From an uncultured Eubacteriales bacterium (GTDB taxonomy: Bacteria; Bacillota; Clostridia; Lachnospirales; Lachnospiraceae), in the NCBI GenBank assembly GCA_949292785.1, contig CASFBK010000004.1, forward strand, positions 238,870 through 302,869: a DNA stretch of 64,000 nucleotides. Direction: 5' to 3'. The first letter of the stretch is position 1. Every line of letters begins with the position of its first letter. A model generated the notes under the pieces. The model saw only the letters and a list, made by a program, of their open reading frames with translations, had not been told where the DNA came from and made no database searches. Below, piece by piece: positions 45,583 to 53,243 of this stretch. Position numbers and translations under genes: made by a program.

Positions 45583-45638
45583 AAAAACGTATTTAGGAGG
45601 TTGTGCGATGGAGCACAATGATTCTTAAATACGTTTTT
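45583..45638 (+). terminator. Terminator after metG
   Basis: AAAAACGTATTTA and TAAATACGTTTTT form a perfect 13-base outer stem, with a second inner stem TTGTGC/GCACAA, followed by C and T bases. Confidence 0.8.
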
Positions 45639-45661
45639 CTATACGGAAAGGAATGTGGCCC

Positions 45662-47323
45662 ATGAATTTTTCCAATGATTCAATCGAGATTAGAACGATA
45701 ATGGATGATATATTGACAAAAGGGGCGTCAGACCCGCAAGCCTGTCTGGAACTATGTCAAAAATTGATTCAACAGGGAAAAAAGGAAGAAGACGCGACTC
45801 TTTTGGGATTTGGATATTATTATCTGGCGAGAGCATATTTTGCGTTGAATGATTACAATCATTTTGTAGAATATCTCCATCTGGGCATTGAGTATCAAAA
45901 AGAGTCCTCGCAGTGGCCGATTTTAGTGCGTTCCTATAATCTCATGGGAATTAATGCCATAAGGCAGGGAAATATGACCGTTGCATTAGACCAGTATCTT
46001 CTGGGCTTGAAGGCTGGAAAAAGACATAAGTGCGAATATGAGATGGCGATGATATACAATAATCTGGGACAGCTCTACATGCGCTTGGAGGAGTTTGAAC
46101 GGGCGATACACTATTTTTTGGAGGAAGAAGAATTGCTCCATAAGTTTCAGGCAGATGTTCAGGCAAGGAAAAGCATTGTCATGATGTATACCATGTTGGG
46201 CCAATGTTATCTGGTACTTGGAAAAATCTTTGAAGCAGAAGCAGTAGAAGTCGAGATGAGAAAATGGATTCGGGGAGAAAATCTCGAAAACGCAGATATG
46301 CTTTTAATTCAAAGCTTTTATGCCCAGTTGAGACATGTGCAGGAGAGAAGTGAGGAACGGGACCGGTATATTGCAGAGGTATTAAAGCGCCTGGGGGCCT
46401 CCCGGATATATTTAGAAGCGTGGGAGAATATTTCCAGCTTTGGATATTTTCTGTTACAGATTGGAAAGTACACCGAGTTGAAGCAGCTCCTGGATGAGGT
46501 AGAATCTAAAGTCGAGCAGATACAGATTAACAATATGAAGACAGAGTTTCTGCGCCTGAAGATTCGTTATTGCCGGGAACAAAAGGATAGAGAGGCATAT
46601 TTAGAGGCATGTGCCATGCTCTATGAGTACGAAGAGAAGCAAAATAAGGAAAATATAGCCATGTTGCGGCGTTCTGCAGAATTACGGTTTTATCTGGAAG
46701 AAGCAAGAGGAAAGGAAAAAATGCTTTTAAAGGAAACCACCATGTTACGGGAAAGAGCAGAACGGGATGCGCTTACGGGGCTTCCCAACAGATATCGTTT
46801 AAAAGAATTTGCGGAAAAAATTTATGAAAAGGCATATAAGGAGCAGACGAACTTTGGAATAGAAATACTGGATGTGGATTATTTTAAACAGTATAATGAT
46901 GGATATGGACATCAAAAGGGAGACGAGTGTCTGGTAGCCATAGGAGAAGTTCTCATGCAGATGATGGAAGAGGAAGAAGACACTTTTTGTGCCAGATACG
47001 GCGGAGATGAATTTGTAATTATCTATTATGGAAAATCGGACGAAGAAATATTGCATCAGGCAGTGCATTTAAGGAAACGTATTTTGAAGAAAAAAATTAT
47101 GCATGAGTATTCTCCGGATGGAAAGATAATTACCATATCTCAGGGAATACATAATACCGTGCCGAAAGAGAAAAAGTATGTGTGGGATTATCTTCATTCT
47201 GCAGACGGTGCCCTGTATCAGGCAAAACAATATGAGAAGAACAGTGTTTGTATGAAATATGAGAAAGAGGATGACCTCGTGGATACGGTTGTTCTGGTAA
47301 GTAGGAGAAAGAATGATATTTGA
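45662..47323 (+). CDS. TPR-GGDEF diguanylate cyclase 1
   Basis: 553 residues from the ATG at 45662, about ten bases after AAAGGA; the ATG at 45653 touches that ribosome site. No membrane segment. Residues 1-340 are TPR-like helical repeats, then a short coiled coil, then a GGDEF domain with DALTGLPNR and intact RYGGDEF. A cytoplasmic cyclic di-GMP synthase controlled by protein-protein contacts. The RxxD inhibitory site is missing. It is a paralogue of the gene at 53244. Overlaps tatD by 11 bases. Confidence 0.87.
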   Translation: MNFSNDSIEIRTIMDDILTKGASDPQACLELCQKLIQQGKKEEDATLLGFGYYYLARAYFALNDYNHFVEYLHLGIEYQKESSQWPILVRSYNLMGINAIRQGNMTVALDQYLLGLKAGKRHKCEYEMAMIYNNLGQLYMRLEEFERAIHYFLEEEELLHKFQADVQARKSIVMMYTMLGQCYLVLGKIFEAEAVEVEMRKWIRGENLENADMLLIQSFYAQLRHVQERSEERDRYIAEVLKRLGASRIYLEAWENISSFGYFLLQIGKYTELKQLLDEVESKVEQIQINNMKTEFLRLKIRYCREQKDREAYLEACAMLYEYEEKQNKENIAMLRRSAELRFYLEEARGKEKMLLKETTMLRERAERDALTGLPNRYRLKEFAEKIYEKAYKEQTNFGIEILDVDYFKQYNDGYGHQKGDECLVAIGEVLMQMMEEEEDTFCARYGGDEFVIIYYGKSDEEILHQAVHLRKRILKKKIMHEYSPDGKIITISQGIHNTVPKEKKYVWDYLHSADGALYQAKQYEKNSVCMKYEKEDDLVDTVVLVSRRKNDI

Positions 47324-48089
47324 AAGTCATGCGCATTATGATGATAAGCAGTTTGAGGAAGATAGAGAAGCGTTGTTATTATCCATGAAGGAAAATGGAA
47401 TCGGAACCATTATAAATGTTGGTTCTGATTTTCGCGGCTGTTTGGAGACGGTAGCACTTACGGAAAAATATGATTTTATCTATGGAGCGATAGGAATCCA
47501 TCCAAGCGAGATTGCGGATTTCAAGGAAGAGACCTGTCAGTGGTTGAAAGAAAAGGCGGCATTAGAAAAGGTAGTAGCAATCGGGGAGATTGGATTAGAT
47601 TACTACTGGGAGAAAGAGGAAGAGGTACAAAAAGAGCAGAGATACTGGTTTGAATGGCAGATGCAGCTGGCAAAAGAAGTAAAGCTTCCGGTCATTATTC
47701 ATTCCAGAGACGCGGCAGAAGATACCTTAACATTAATGAAGAAAATACACGCAGAAGAGATTCCGGGAGTAATTCACTGTTTTTCCTATTCCAAAGAGAT
47801 GGCGGCGGAGTATGTGAAAATGGGATATTATATCGGAATCGGTGGAGTAGTGACCTTTAAAAATGCAAAAAAGTTAAAAGAAGTAGCAGCATCGGTGCCA
47901 TTGGAACGAATCTTACTGGAAACAGATTGCCCTTACCTTGCGCCGGAACCTCATAGAGGAAGTCGTAACTCTTCGCTGAATCTGCCTTATGTGGCGGCAG
48001 AGATAGCGCGGATTCGGGAGATTACGCCGGAAGAGGTAATCGAAGCCACCAGGAAAAATGCAGAGAGATTGTTTATGCAGAAGGCATAA
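47313..48089 (+). CDS. tatD: TatD-family metal-dependent deoxyribonuclease
   Basis: 258 residues. Metal ligands in ESHAHYDD, Glu in IGEIGLDYYW, HSRDAAEDT, VIHCFSY and the final Asp in LLETDCPYLAP match the TatD/YcfH family of 3'-5' exonucleases. Starts within the end of the GGDEF gene. It precedes rsmA by 41 bases, the metG-tatD-rsmA order common in Firmicutes, here interrupted by a GGDEF gene. Confidence 0.92.
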   Translation: MIFESHAHYDDKQFEEDREALLLSMKENGIGTIINVGSDFRGCLETVALTEKYDFIYGAIGIHPSEIADFKEETCQWLKEKAALEKVVAIGEIGLDYYWEKEEEVQKEQRYWFEWQMQLAKEVKLPVIIHSRDAAEDTLTLMKKIHAEEIPGVIHCFSYSKEMAAEYVKMGYYIGIGGVVTFKNAKKLKEVAASVPLERILLETDCPYLAPEPHRGSRNSSLNLPYVAAEIARIREITPEEVIEATRKNAERLFMQKA

Positions 48090-48130
48090 ATGGTTTGTAT
48101 TATAAGAAATAAGATAAAAGAGGAGTAACC

Positions 48131-48997
48131 ATGGCAACATTAGGAAATCCACAAAATACCATTGCAGTATTGCAAAAATACAATTTTAATTTTCAAAAAA
48201 AGTTTGGACAGAACTTTCTGATAGATACAAGGGTGTTAGAGCGTATCATTGCAGCTGCGGGCGTAACAAAGGAAGATTTTGTATTAGAGATTGGACCGGG
48301 TATCGGAACTATGACACAATATCTTTGCGAACATGCAAGAGCAGTAGCTGCGGTAGAGATTGATAAGAATCTGATTCCTATTCTGGCAGATACCTTAAGT
48401 GAGTATGATAATGTAGAGGTAATTAATGAGGATATTTTGAAAGTAGATATTAATCGTCTGGCAGAAGAACGAAATGGTGGAAAGCCAATCAAGGTGGTTG
48501 CCAATCTACCCTACTATATTACCACACCCATTATTATGGGCTTGTTTGAAAGTCATGTTCCCATTGACAGTATTACTATTATGGTGCAAAAGGAAGTGGC
48601 GGACCGGATGCAGGTAGGACCGGGGACAAAGGATTACGGTGCACTTTCCCTGGCAGTTCAGTATTATGCCAAACCGGAAATTGTAGCAAATGTTCCTCCG
48701 AATTGTTTTATGCCAAGACCAAATGTAGGAAGTGCAGTAATACGTCTGACGAGGCATAAAGAAGTTCCGGTTCAGGTAGCGGATGAAAAGCTGATGTTTC
48801 GAATTATTCGCGCATCCTTCAATCAGCGGAGAAAGACGCTGGCAAATGGGCTGAACAATGCGCCTGATATTCCACTGTCGAAAGAGAAGATAGCAGAAGC
48901 AATCGCAGAGCTTGGGGTAAACCCCAGTATTCGTGGAGAAGCATTGACCTTAGAAGAATTTGCAGCCCTGAGCAACATTATCGGAAGAATGCTTTAG
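48131..48997 (+). CDS. rsmA: 16S rRNA dimethyladenosine transferase
   Basis: 288 residues. S-adenosylmethionine site EIGPGIGTMT, catalytic NLPYYI, and the start KKFGQNFLID identify RsmA/KsgA, which dimethylates two adenines in the 3' hairpin of 16S rRNA. Standard length. Its last four bases overlap the end of the opposite-strand gene. Confidence 0.96.
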   Translation: MATLGNPQNTIAVLQKYNFNFQKKFGQNFLIDTRVLERIIAAAGVTKEDFVLEIGPGIGTMTQYLCEHARAVAAVEIDKNLIPILADTLSEYDNVEVINEDILKVDINRLAEERNGGKPIKVVANLPYYITTPIIMGLFESHVPIDSITIMVQKEVADRMQVGPGTKDYGALSLAVQYYAKPEIVANVPPNCFMPRPNVGSAVIRLTRHKEVPVQVADEKLMFRIIRASFNQRRKTLANGLNNAPDIPLSKEKIAEAIAELGVNPSIRGEALTLEEFAALSNIIGRML

Positions 48998-49794
48998 CTG
49001 CGGGAAGTAAACGTAAATTCCACGGTATCTTTTTGAAAACGTTTGGGAATATTTTGATTTTGCAGCTTGGGATTGCATCTGGCTTCAATGGCAATACTCT
49101 CAAAGAAGCCACACCATAGCCGCTGGTATTCCAGCTCTTCCGGAGAAAAACGATGCAACATTTCTTCATTCAGGCCCTCGGTGCCGGTCAGGAAAAAGTA
49201 AGAACCTTTCCGGTGCAGAGCGGCCTTTTTGCGTGTCTCGTCATAAATCATAAAGTTTTCTTCCGGCAAACGGTCAGAAAAGTGGTCTCCAAGCAATGGA
49301 AGCACATCATTCTTTGGATGAATTCGGGCAAAAAGAACACCGTTTTCCAGTTCCTGAAAGCGTAAAAATCCCAAAAGGTGATGTGCTTCATTTCCGGTAG
49401 CCCGGGACAACTGGAAGACGCGATTAATATAGGGTTCTCCTAAATACGCCATAACACGCCGGCCCTCTTTCAGAGACAGACCGAGGACAATGGTGCGGTA
49501 AATAGCATCTGCCTTTGGAAGCTGTCTGGTTCTGGAGCCGGATTCTTCCATAGCGGAGGCAGCATCGCAAATCTGGGAATAGACCTCTTCTCCCAGTCGC
49601 CGCCGCAGTGTGTCTGCAACCTTGCGGCTCTTTTCTATATCGGTAGTTACGGTGATATATTCGTCAAATAAGGTATAGTTGTCTGGTGCGTGGGTAGTAA
49701 GAGCTACGTTGCGATGCCCATAGTTACTTGCCCAGGCATCGTATACACCGGTAAAAATACCGTCGATACTGTCTTCACAAAGAAAAATATACAT
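48994..49794 (-). CDS. TIGR03915-type DNA metabolism protein (radical-SAM/UDG-linked)
   Basis: 266 residues. Start MYIFLCEDSIDGIFTGVYDAW and the later GNEAHHLLGFLRF and LLGDHFSDR segments match the TIGR03915/DUF4130 family, which is encoded next to a particular radical-SAM protein; some members are fused to uracil-DNA glycosylase. It lies downstream of that radical-SAM gene and probably shares its transcript. A nucleic-acid repair role is assumed but not shown. Confidence 0.85.
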   Translation of the reverse strand: MYIFLCEDSIDGIFTGVYDAWASNYGHRNVALTTHAPDNYTLFDEYITVTTDIEKSRKVADTLRRRLGEEVYSQICDAASAMEESGSRTRQLPKADAIYRTIVLGLSLKEGRRVMAYLGEPYINRVFQLSRATGNEAHHLLGFLRFQELENGVLFARIHPKNDVLPLLGDHFSDRLPEENFMIYDETRKKAALHRKGSYFFLTGTEGLNEEMLHRFSPEELEYQRLWCGFFESIAIEARCNPKLQNQNIPKRFQKDTVEFTFTSRS

Positions 49795-49825
49795 ATAAAT
49801 CCTCCTTTTCTATCAGTATTCAACC

Positions 49826-49893
49826 CAGCGGTACATTCAATGCAGTGGCACATTAAATGCAGCGGTACATTCAACGCAGCGGCACAAGCAGGC
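49826..49893. repeat. Four 17-base tandem repeats between the two repair genes
   Basis: Units CAGCGGTACATTCAATG and variants start at 49826, 49843, 49860 and 49877, with an exact 17-base period and one to four changes per copy; the last is truncated and runs up to the stop of the radical-SAM gene. It fills nearly all of the gap between the genes. Confidence 0.8.
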
Positions 49894-51246
49894 TTACACC
49901 GCGGTAATCTGTTGTCCCGGCGGAATAATCTGTGCATCCGTCAAATGAAAGTCAGAGCGCATATCCTGGTCAAAAAAGCTTAACTGCCGGTAGCCCCCTT
50001 CCCGAATTTCTCTGGGAATTTGCGTTTTATCCCGCATAAGATTTTCACAGATGTAGTTTTCTTCTAACTTGGTGCGATACATCATCTTGCCGGAACAGGT
50101 AATAAAGTAGAGGGCGCGTTTTAATACCACACCGATTTTCTTAAGGTCATCAAAGGTAAGTGTAGTCCTCTTACGAGCCTTTACGATACGTTCGGCAGAC
50201 TTATAACCAATGCCGGGAACCCGCAGCAGAGTCTGATAGCTGGCACGGTTAATCTCCACAGGAAAGTATTCCAGATGCCGCAGCGCCCAGTCGCACTTGG
50301 GGTCCAAAAAGATGTTAAAATCGGGGCGGTCCTCGGACAGTAGCTCCGATACCTCGAAGTTATAATAGCGAAGAAGCCAGTCAGCCTGATACAATCGATG
50401 CTCCCGCAGCAGAGGAGGACCACTTGAAGTAGCAGGAAGACTGGAATTATTATTTACATTTACAAAAGCAGAGTAAAAGACACGTTTTAAGGAAAACTTT
50501 TTATAAAGCCCTTCTGCTACGCTCATAATCTGAAAATCATTTTCCGGTGTAGCACCAATAATCATCTGGGTGGACTGCCCTGCCGGAACAAAGGCGGGAG
50601 TCTTGCGATATACCATGAGCTCATGTTTATTTTCTATAATGCCGTTTTGAATCTGGCGCATCGGCTTTAAAATGGTGTTTCGTGACTTATAAGGAGCAAG
50701 CTTCTTAAGACCGTCTGCGGTCGGAAGTTCCAGATTAATGCTCATACGGTCTGCAAGAAATCCGGTCTTTTCCACAAGGACAGGGTCTGCGCCGGGAATC
50801 GCCTTTACATGAATATATCCATTAAAATGGTGAACCGTTCTCAGCTGATAGACGGTCTGATAGATGAAATCCATGGTATAATTGGGACTAATCATAATGC
50901 CGGAACTTAGGAACAATCCTTCGATATAATTACGACGATAAAACTCCATGGTAATGGTGCAGACTTCCTCCGGTGTGAAAGCGGCACGCTTCACGTCACT
51001 GTTACAGTTATTCAGGCAATAAGCACAGTTAAAAATACATTCATTGGTAAAAAGAATTTTCAAAAGGGAAACGCAGCGTCCATCCGCAGAAAAGGTGTGG
51101 CAAATGCCCGGCGCAATAGAATTCCCCATCCCTCTGCCATTTCCCTTACGGTCAACGCCGCTGGAAGTGCAGGCAACGTCGTACTTGGCAGCATCAGAAA
51201 GAATTGTCAGCTTCTCCATTAAATCCATATTCATCTGCAGCTTCAT
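49894..51246 (-). CDS. Radical SAM protein with helix-hairpin-helix (TIGR03916, UDG-linked)
   Basis: 450 residues. The cluster motif is C-x3-C-x2-C in NECIFNCAYCLNNC; the C-terminal third holds a helix-hairpin-helix (LLRVPGIGYKSAERIVKARKR) that binds DNA. The family is annotated as putative DNA modification/repair radical SAM proteins, linked to TIGR03915. Its promoter is bracketed by two LexA-like boxes, which supports a role in the damage response. Reaction unknown. Confidence 0.88.
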   Translation of the reverse strand: MKLQMNMDLMEKLTILSDAAKYDVACTSSGVDRKGNGRGMGNSIAPGICHTFSADGRCVSLLKILFTNECIFNCAYCLNNCNSDVKRAAFTPEEVCTITMEFYRRNYIEGLFLSSGIMISPNYTMDFIYQTVYQLRTVHHFNGYIHVKAIPGADPVLVEKTGFLADRMSINLELPTADGLKKLAPYKSRNTILKPMRQIQNGIIENKHELMVYRKTPAFVPAGQSTQMIIGATPENDFQIMSVAEGLYKKFSLKRVFYSAFVNVNNNSSLPATSSGPPLLREHRLYQADWLLRYYNFEVSELLSEDRPDFNIFLDPKCDWALRHLEYFPVEINRASYQTLLRVPGIGYKSAERIVKARKRTTLTFDDLKKIGVVLKRALYFITCSGKMMYRTKLEENYICENLMRDKTQIPREIREGGYRQLSFFDQDMRSDFHLTDAQIIPPGQQITAV

Positions 51247-51262
51247 GGCTATCCCTCCTAAA

Positions 51263-51324
51263 CAAACATACGTTCTAAAGACAGAATACCATAAGGAATA
51301 GAAAAATGCAAGAACATTCGTTCG
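51263..51324 (-). promoter_or_regulatory. Promoter of the radical-SAM operon flanked by two LexA-like boxes
   Basis: On the minus strand TTGCAT (51306-51311) and TATTCT (51283-51288) have a 17-base spacer. CGAACGAATGTTCT (51311-51324) abuts the -35 and AGAACGTATGTTTG (51263-51276) lies just after the -10. Both fit the Firmicutes LexA box CGAAC-N4-GTTCG with one or two changes, so SOS repression is likely. Confidence 0.75.
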
Positions 51325-51334
51325 GAAAATGTAA

Positions 51335-51364
51335 GGTATTTTTTTGTATTTTTGTTCATAGACT
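51335..51364 (+). promoter_or_regulatory. Possible sigma-E promoter of spoIID
   Basis: GGTATTT (51335-51341) and CATAGACT (51357-51364), 15-base spacer, resembling the mother-cell sigma-E consensus (ATATT and CATACANT). In known sporulators spoIID is a sigma-E gene. Confidence 0.5.
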
Positions 51365-51384
51365 ACATCAGAAAGGGGAATTCC

Positions 51385-52308
51385 ATGAAAGAAAAAATAA
51401 AGACCTTTTTTTCCATTTGTGTATTAGTGGTTGCCGTTCCTTATATTGTAACATTGCTGTTTCAGGGAAATGAGACAAGCTCCGCTCAAAAGAGCATAGA
51501 AAAAATAAAAAACGAAAATACGGATGTGCAGAGTTCGGAGAGCAAAATCGATGTTGAGGAATATGTAAAGGGTGTAGTGGCAAAGCAGATTTCTTTAGAA
51601 AGTGAAATGGAAACACTGAAGGCGCAGACCGTTATTGCAAGAACCATGATTGTAAAAGCCCAGGAAGACGGAACCGATTTGCCGGAATCAATGGAAACGG
51701 AAGAATTGTTAGAATTGCTGGGACAAAAAGGATTTGAAGAAAAATATAGTGCATTAGAGGAGGCGGCAGCTTCTACCAGAGGAGAAATTCTGATGTGGCA
51801 GGAAAAGCCCGCAGAACCAGCCTATCACGCAGTAAGTGCCGGAATGACCAGAAGTGGACAGATTGCCTTAGGAAGAGAAGATGTTCCTTATATGGAAGCA
51901 GTAGAGAGCCAGAAGGATATGTTATCTCCCGATTATCTGAAGGTTGTTTTTATGGAAAAAACAGAAGTAGCACAAGAACTGCAGGCGGCGGATGCGTCCC
52001 TTGCATTAAATCCGGAGGAAATTCCGGGAAATATTCAGATTACAGGAAGAGATGATAGTGGATATGTGACCCAGGTGCAGATAGGAGAAGTGACTCTGTC
52101 GGGAGAACAGTTTCGTCAGTATCTGGGATTGAATTCTGCCTGTTTTTATATAAAAGAAGTAGAGGGACAGGTGCGTATCCTTACCAAGGGACTTGGACAC
52201 GGACTGGGACTCAGTCAGTATGGGGCAAACGAGATGGCAAAAGAGGGAAAGGATTATAAAGAAATTTTAAATTATTATTATCAAGGCTTAGAATTAAAGA
52301 GCTATTAA
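51385..52308 (+). CDS. spoIID: Stage II sporulation protein D
   Basis: 307 residues from the ATG at 51385 behind AAAGGGG; an ATG at 51352 has no ribosome site and overlaps the presumed promoter. One N-terminal membrane anchor, then a SpoIID/LytB domain with DVEEYVKGVVAKQ, LKAQTVIARTM and the ending GHGLGLSQYGANEMA. SpoIID is the lytic transglycosylase that drives engulfment of the forespore. Next to spoIIQ, as in Clostridioides. Confidence 0.92.
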   Translation: MKEKIKTFFSICVLVVAVPYIVTLLFQGNETSSAQKSIEKIKNENTDVQSSESKIDVEEYVKGVVAKQISLESEMETLKAQTVIARTMIVKAQEDGTDLPESMETEELLELLGQKGFEEKYSALEEAAASTRGEILMWQEKPAEPAYHAVSAGMTRSGQIALGREDVPYMEAVESQKDMLSPDYLKVVFMEKTEVAQELQAADASLALNPEEIPGNIQITGRDDSGYVTQVQIGEVTLSGEQFRQYLGLNSACFYIKEVEGQVRILTKGLGHGLGLSQYGANEMAKEGKDYKEILNYYYQGLELKSY

Positions 52309-52349
52309 AATTACTCTTTGGATTTTTGTAAGCAAATTTTCATTCTATT

Positions 52350-52377
52350 GCATAAACCTGTATTTTCCGGCAAAACT
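52350..52377 (+). promoter_or_regulatory. Sigma-F promoter of spoIIQ
   Basis: GCATA (52350-52354), 14-base spacer, GGCAAAACT (52369-52377): an exact fit to the forespore sigma-F consensus GYATA and GGNNANANT. It supports the spoIIQ identification. Confidence 0.75.
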
Positions 52378-52409
52378 AACAGGGAAATAAAAAAATGGAA
52401 GGTGATAGG

Positions 52410-53159
52410 ATGAGAAGTAGAAAAACAGGTCTAAAACAGAAATCTTATGTCATTGCGGCAGTCATTATGCTGGCAGCAGCGTTTGGTATGACAGGAATTT
52501 ATTATTCACAGCAGAATAAGAAGCAGGAGGCCCAGCTGGCAAAGGAACAGGAAGAAGCGCAGCAGCAAGCAGCCAAGGAGAAAGAAGAAGCCTTGAAGGA
52601 AGAACAACAGGCAAAGGCAGAAAAAGAGAATGAGGAGCAACAGACAGAGGCGGTATCTGGAATTATTCCGCCAGAGAGCAATGATTTTATGGATTCTCCA
52701 GAAGTAGTGGCAGAAAAAGAGCCGGTTGCCCAGGAGGCAGAATTACATTTTGATGCAGAGAATATGAGCTGGCCCCTTCAGGGAAATGTAATCATGAATT
52801 ACAGCATGGACCAGACGGTGTATTTTGCAACCTTAGACCAGTATAAGTATAACCCGGCAATTATTATTCAGGCAGAAGTGAATACTCCGGTAGAAGCGGT
52901 AGCTCCAGGAAAAGTAACCTCCGTCGAAACCAGTGCAGAAACGGGAGCTACTGTGACGGTGGATATGGGAGACGGTTACAGTGCAGTATACGGGCAGTTA
53001 AAAGAGATTTCATGGAATACCGGAGACGAAGTAGCCGCTGGTGATATCATCGGTTATGTAAGTGAACCCACAAAATATTATTCCGTAGAAGGTGCCAATC
53101 TGTATTTTGAATTAATGAAGGATGGAGCGCCGGTAAACCCAATGGAATACCTGGAATAA
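52410..53159 (+). CDS. spoIIQ: SpoIIQ-like protein with degenerate LytM (M23) domain
   Basis: 249 residues from the ATG at 52410, behind GGTGATAGG. One N-terminal membrane helix (about 13-33), an Gln/Glu/Lys-rich linker (35-75), then a LytM fold with NTPVEAVAPGKV and GANLYFEL. The zinc ligands are gone: the H-x3-D site reads NPAII, the Y-x-H site reads YGQL, and H-L-H reads N-L-Y. It can therefore only be structural, as the forespore half of the SpoIIQ-SpoIIIAH channel. Sigma-F promoter and position after spoIID agree. Confidence 0.87.
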   Translation: MRSRKTGLKQKSYVIAAVIMLAAAFGMTGIYYSQQNKKQEAQLAKEQEEAQQQAAKEKEEALKEEQQAKAEKENEEQQTEAVSGIIPPESNDFMDSPEVVAEKEPVAQEAELHFDAENMSWPLQGNVIMNYSMDQTVYFATLDQYKYNPAIIIQAEVNTPVEAVAPGKVTSVETSAETGATVTVDMGDGYSAVYGQLKEISWNTGDEVAAGDIIGYVSEPTKYYSVEGANLYFELMKDGAPVNPMEYLE

Positions 53160-53186
53160 ATTGGAATATTATTTTTGGAGCCTTTC

Positions 53187-53215
53187 TTTACACTTCTGGG
53201 GAAAGTTAGTATAAT
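53187..53215 (+). promoter_or_regulatory. Promoter of TPR-GGDEF gene 2
   Basis: TTTACA (53187-53192) and TATAAT (53210-53215), 17-base spacer. Confidence 0.65.
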
Positions 53216-53243
53216 GTAGAAAAGTGAGAAGAAGGGAACGGAC

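Noticed and set aside
45601-45618. TTGTGC...GCACAA similar to the island operators
   Set aside because: Six-base spacer, located inside the metG terminator as the inner stem, and no promoter nearby.
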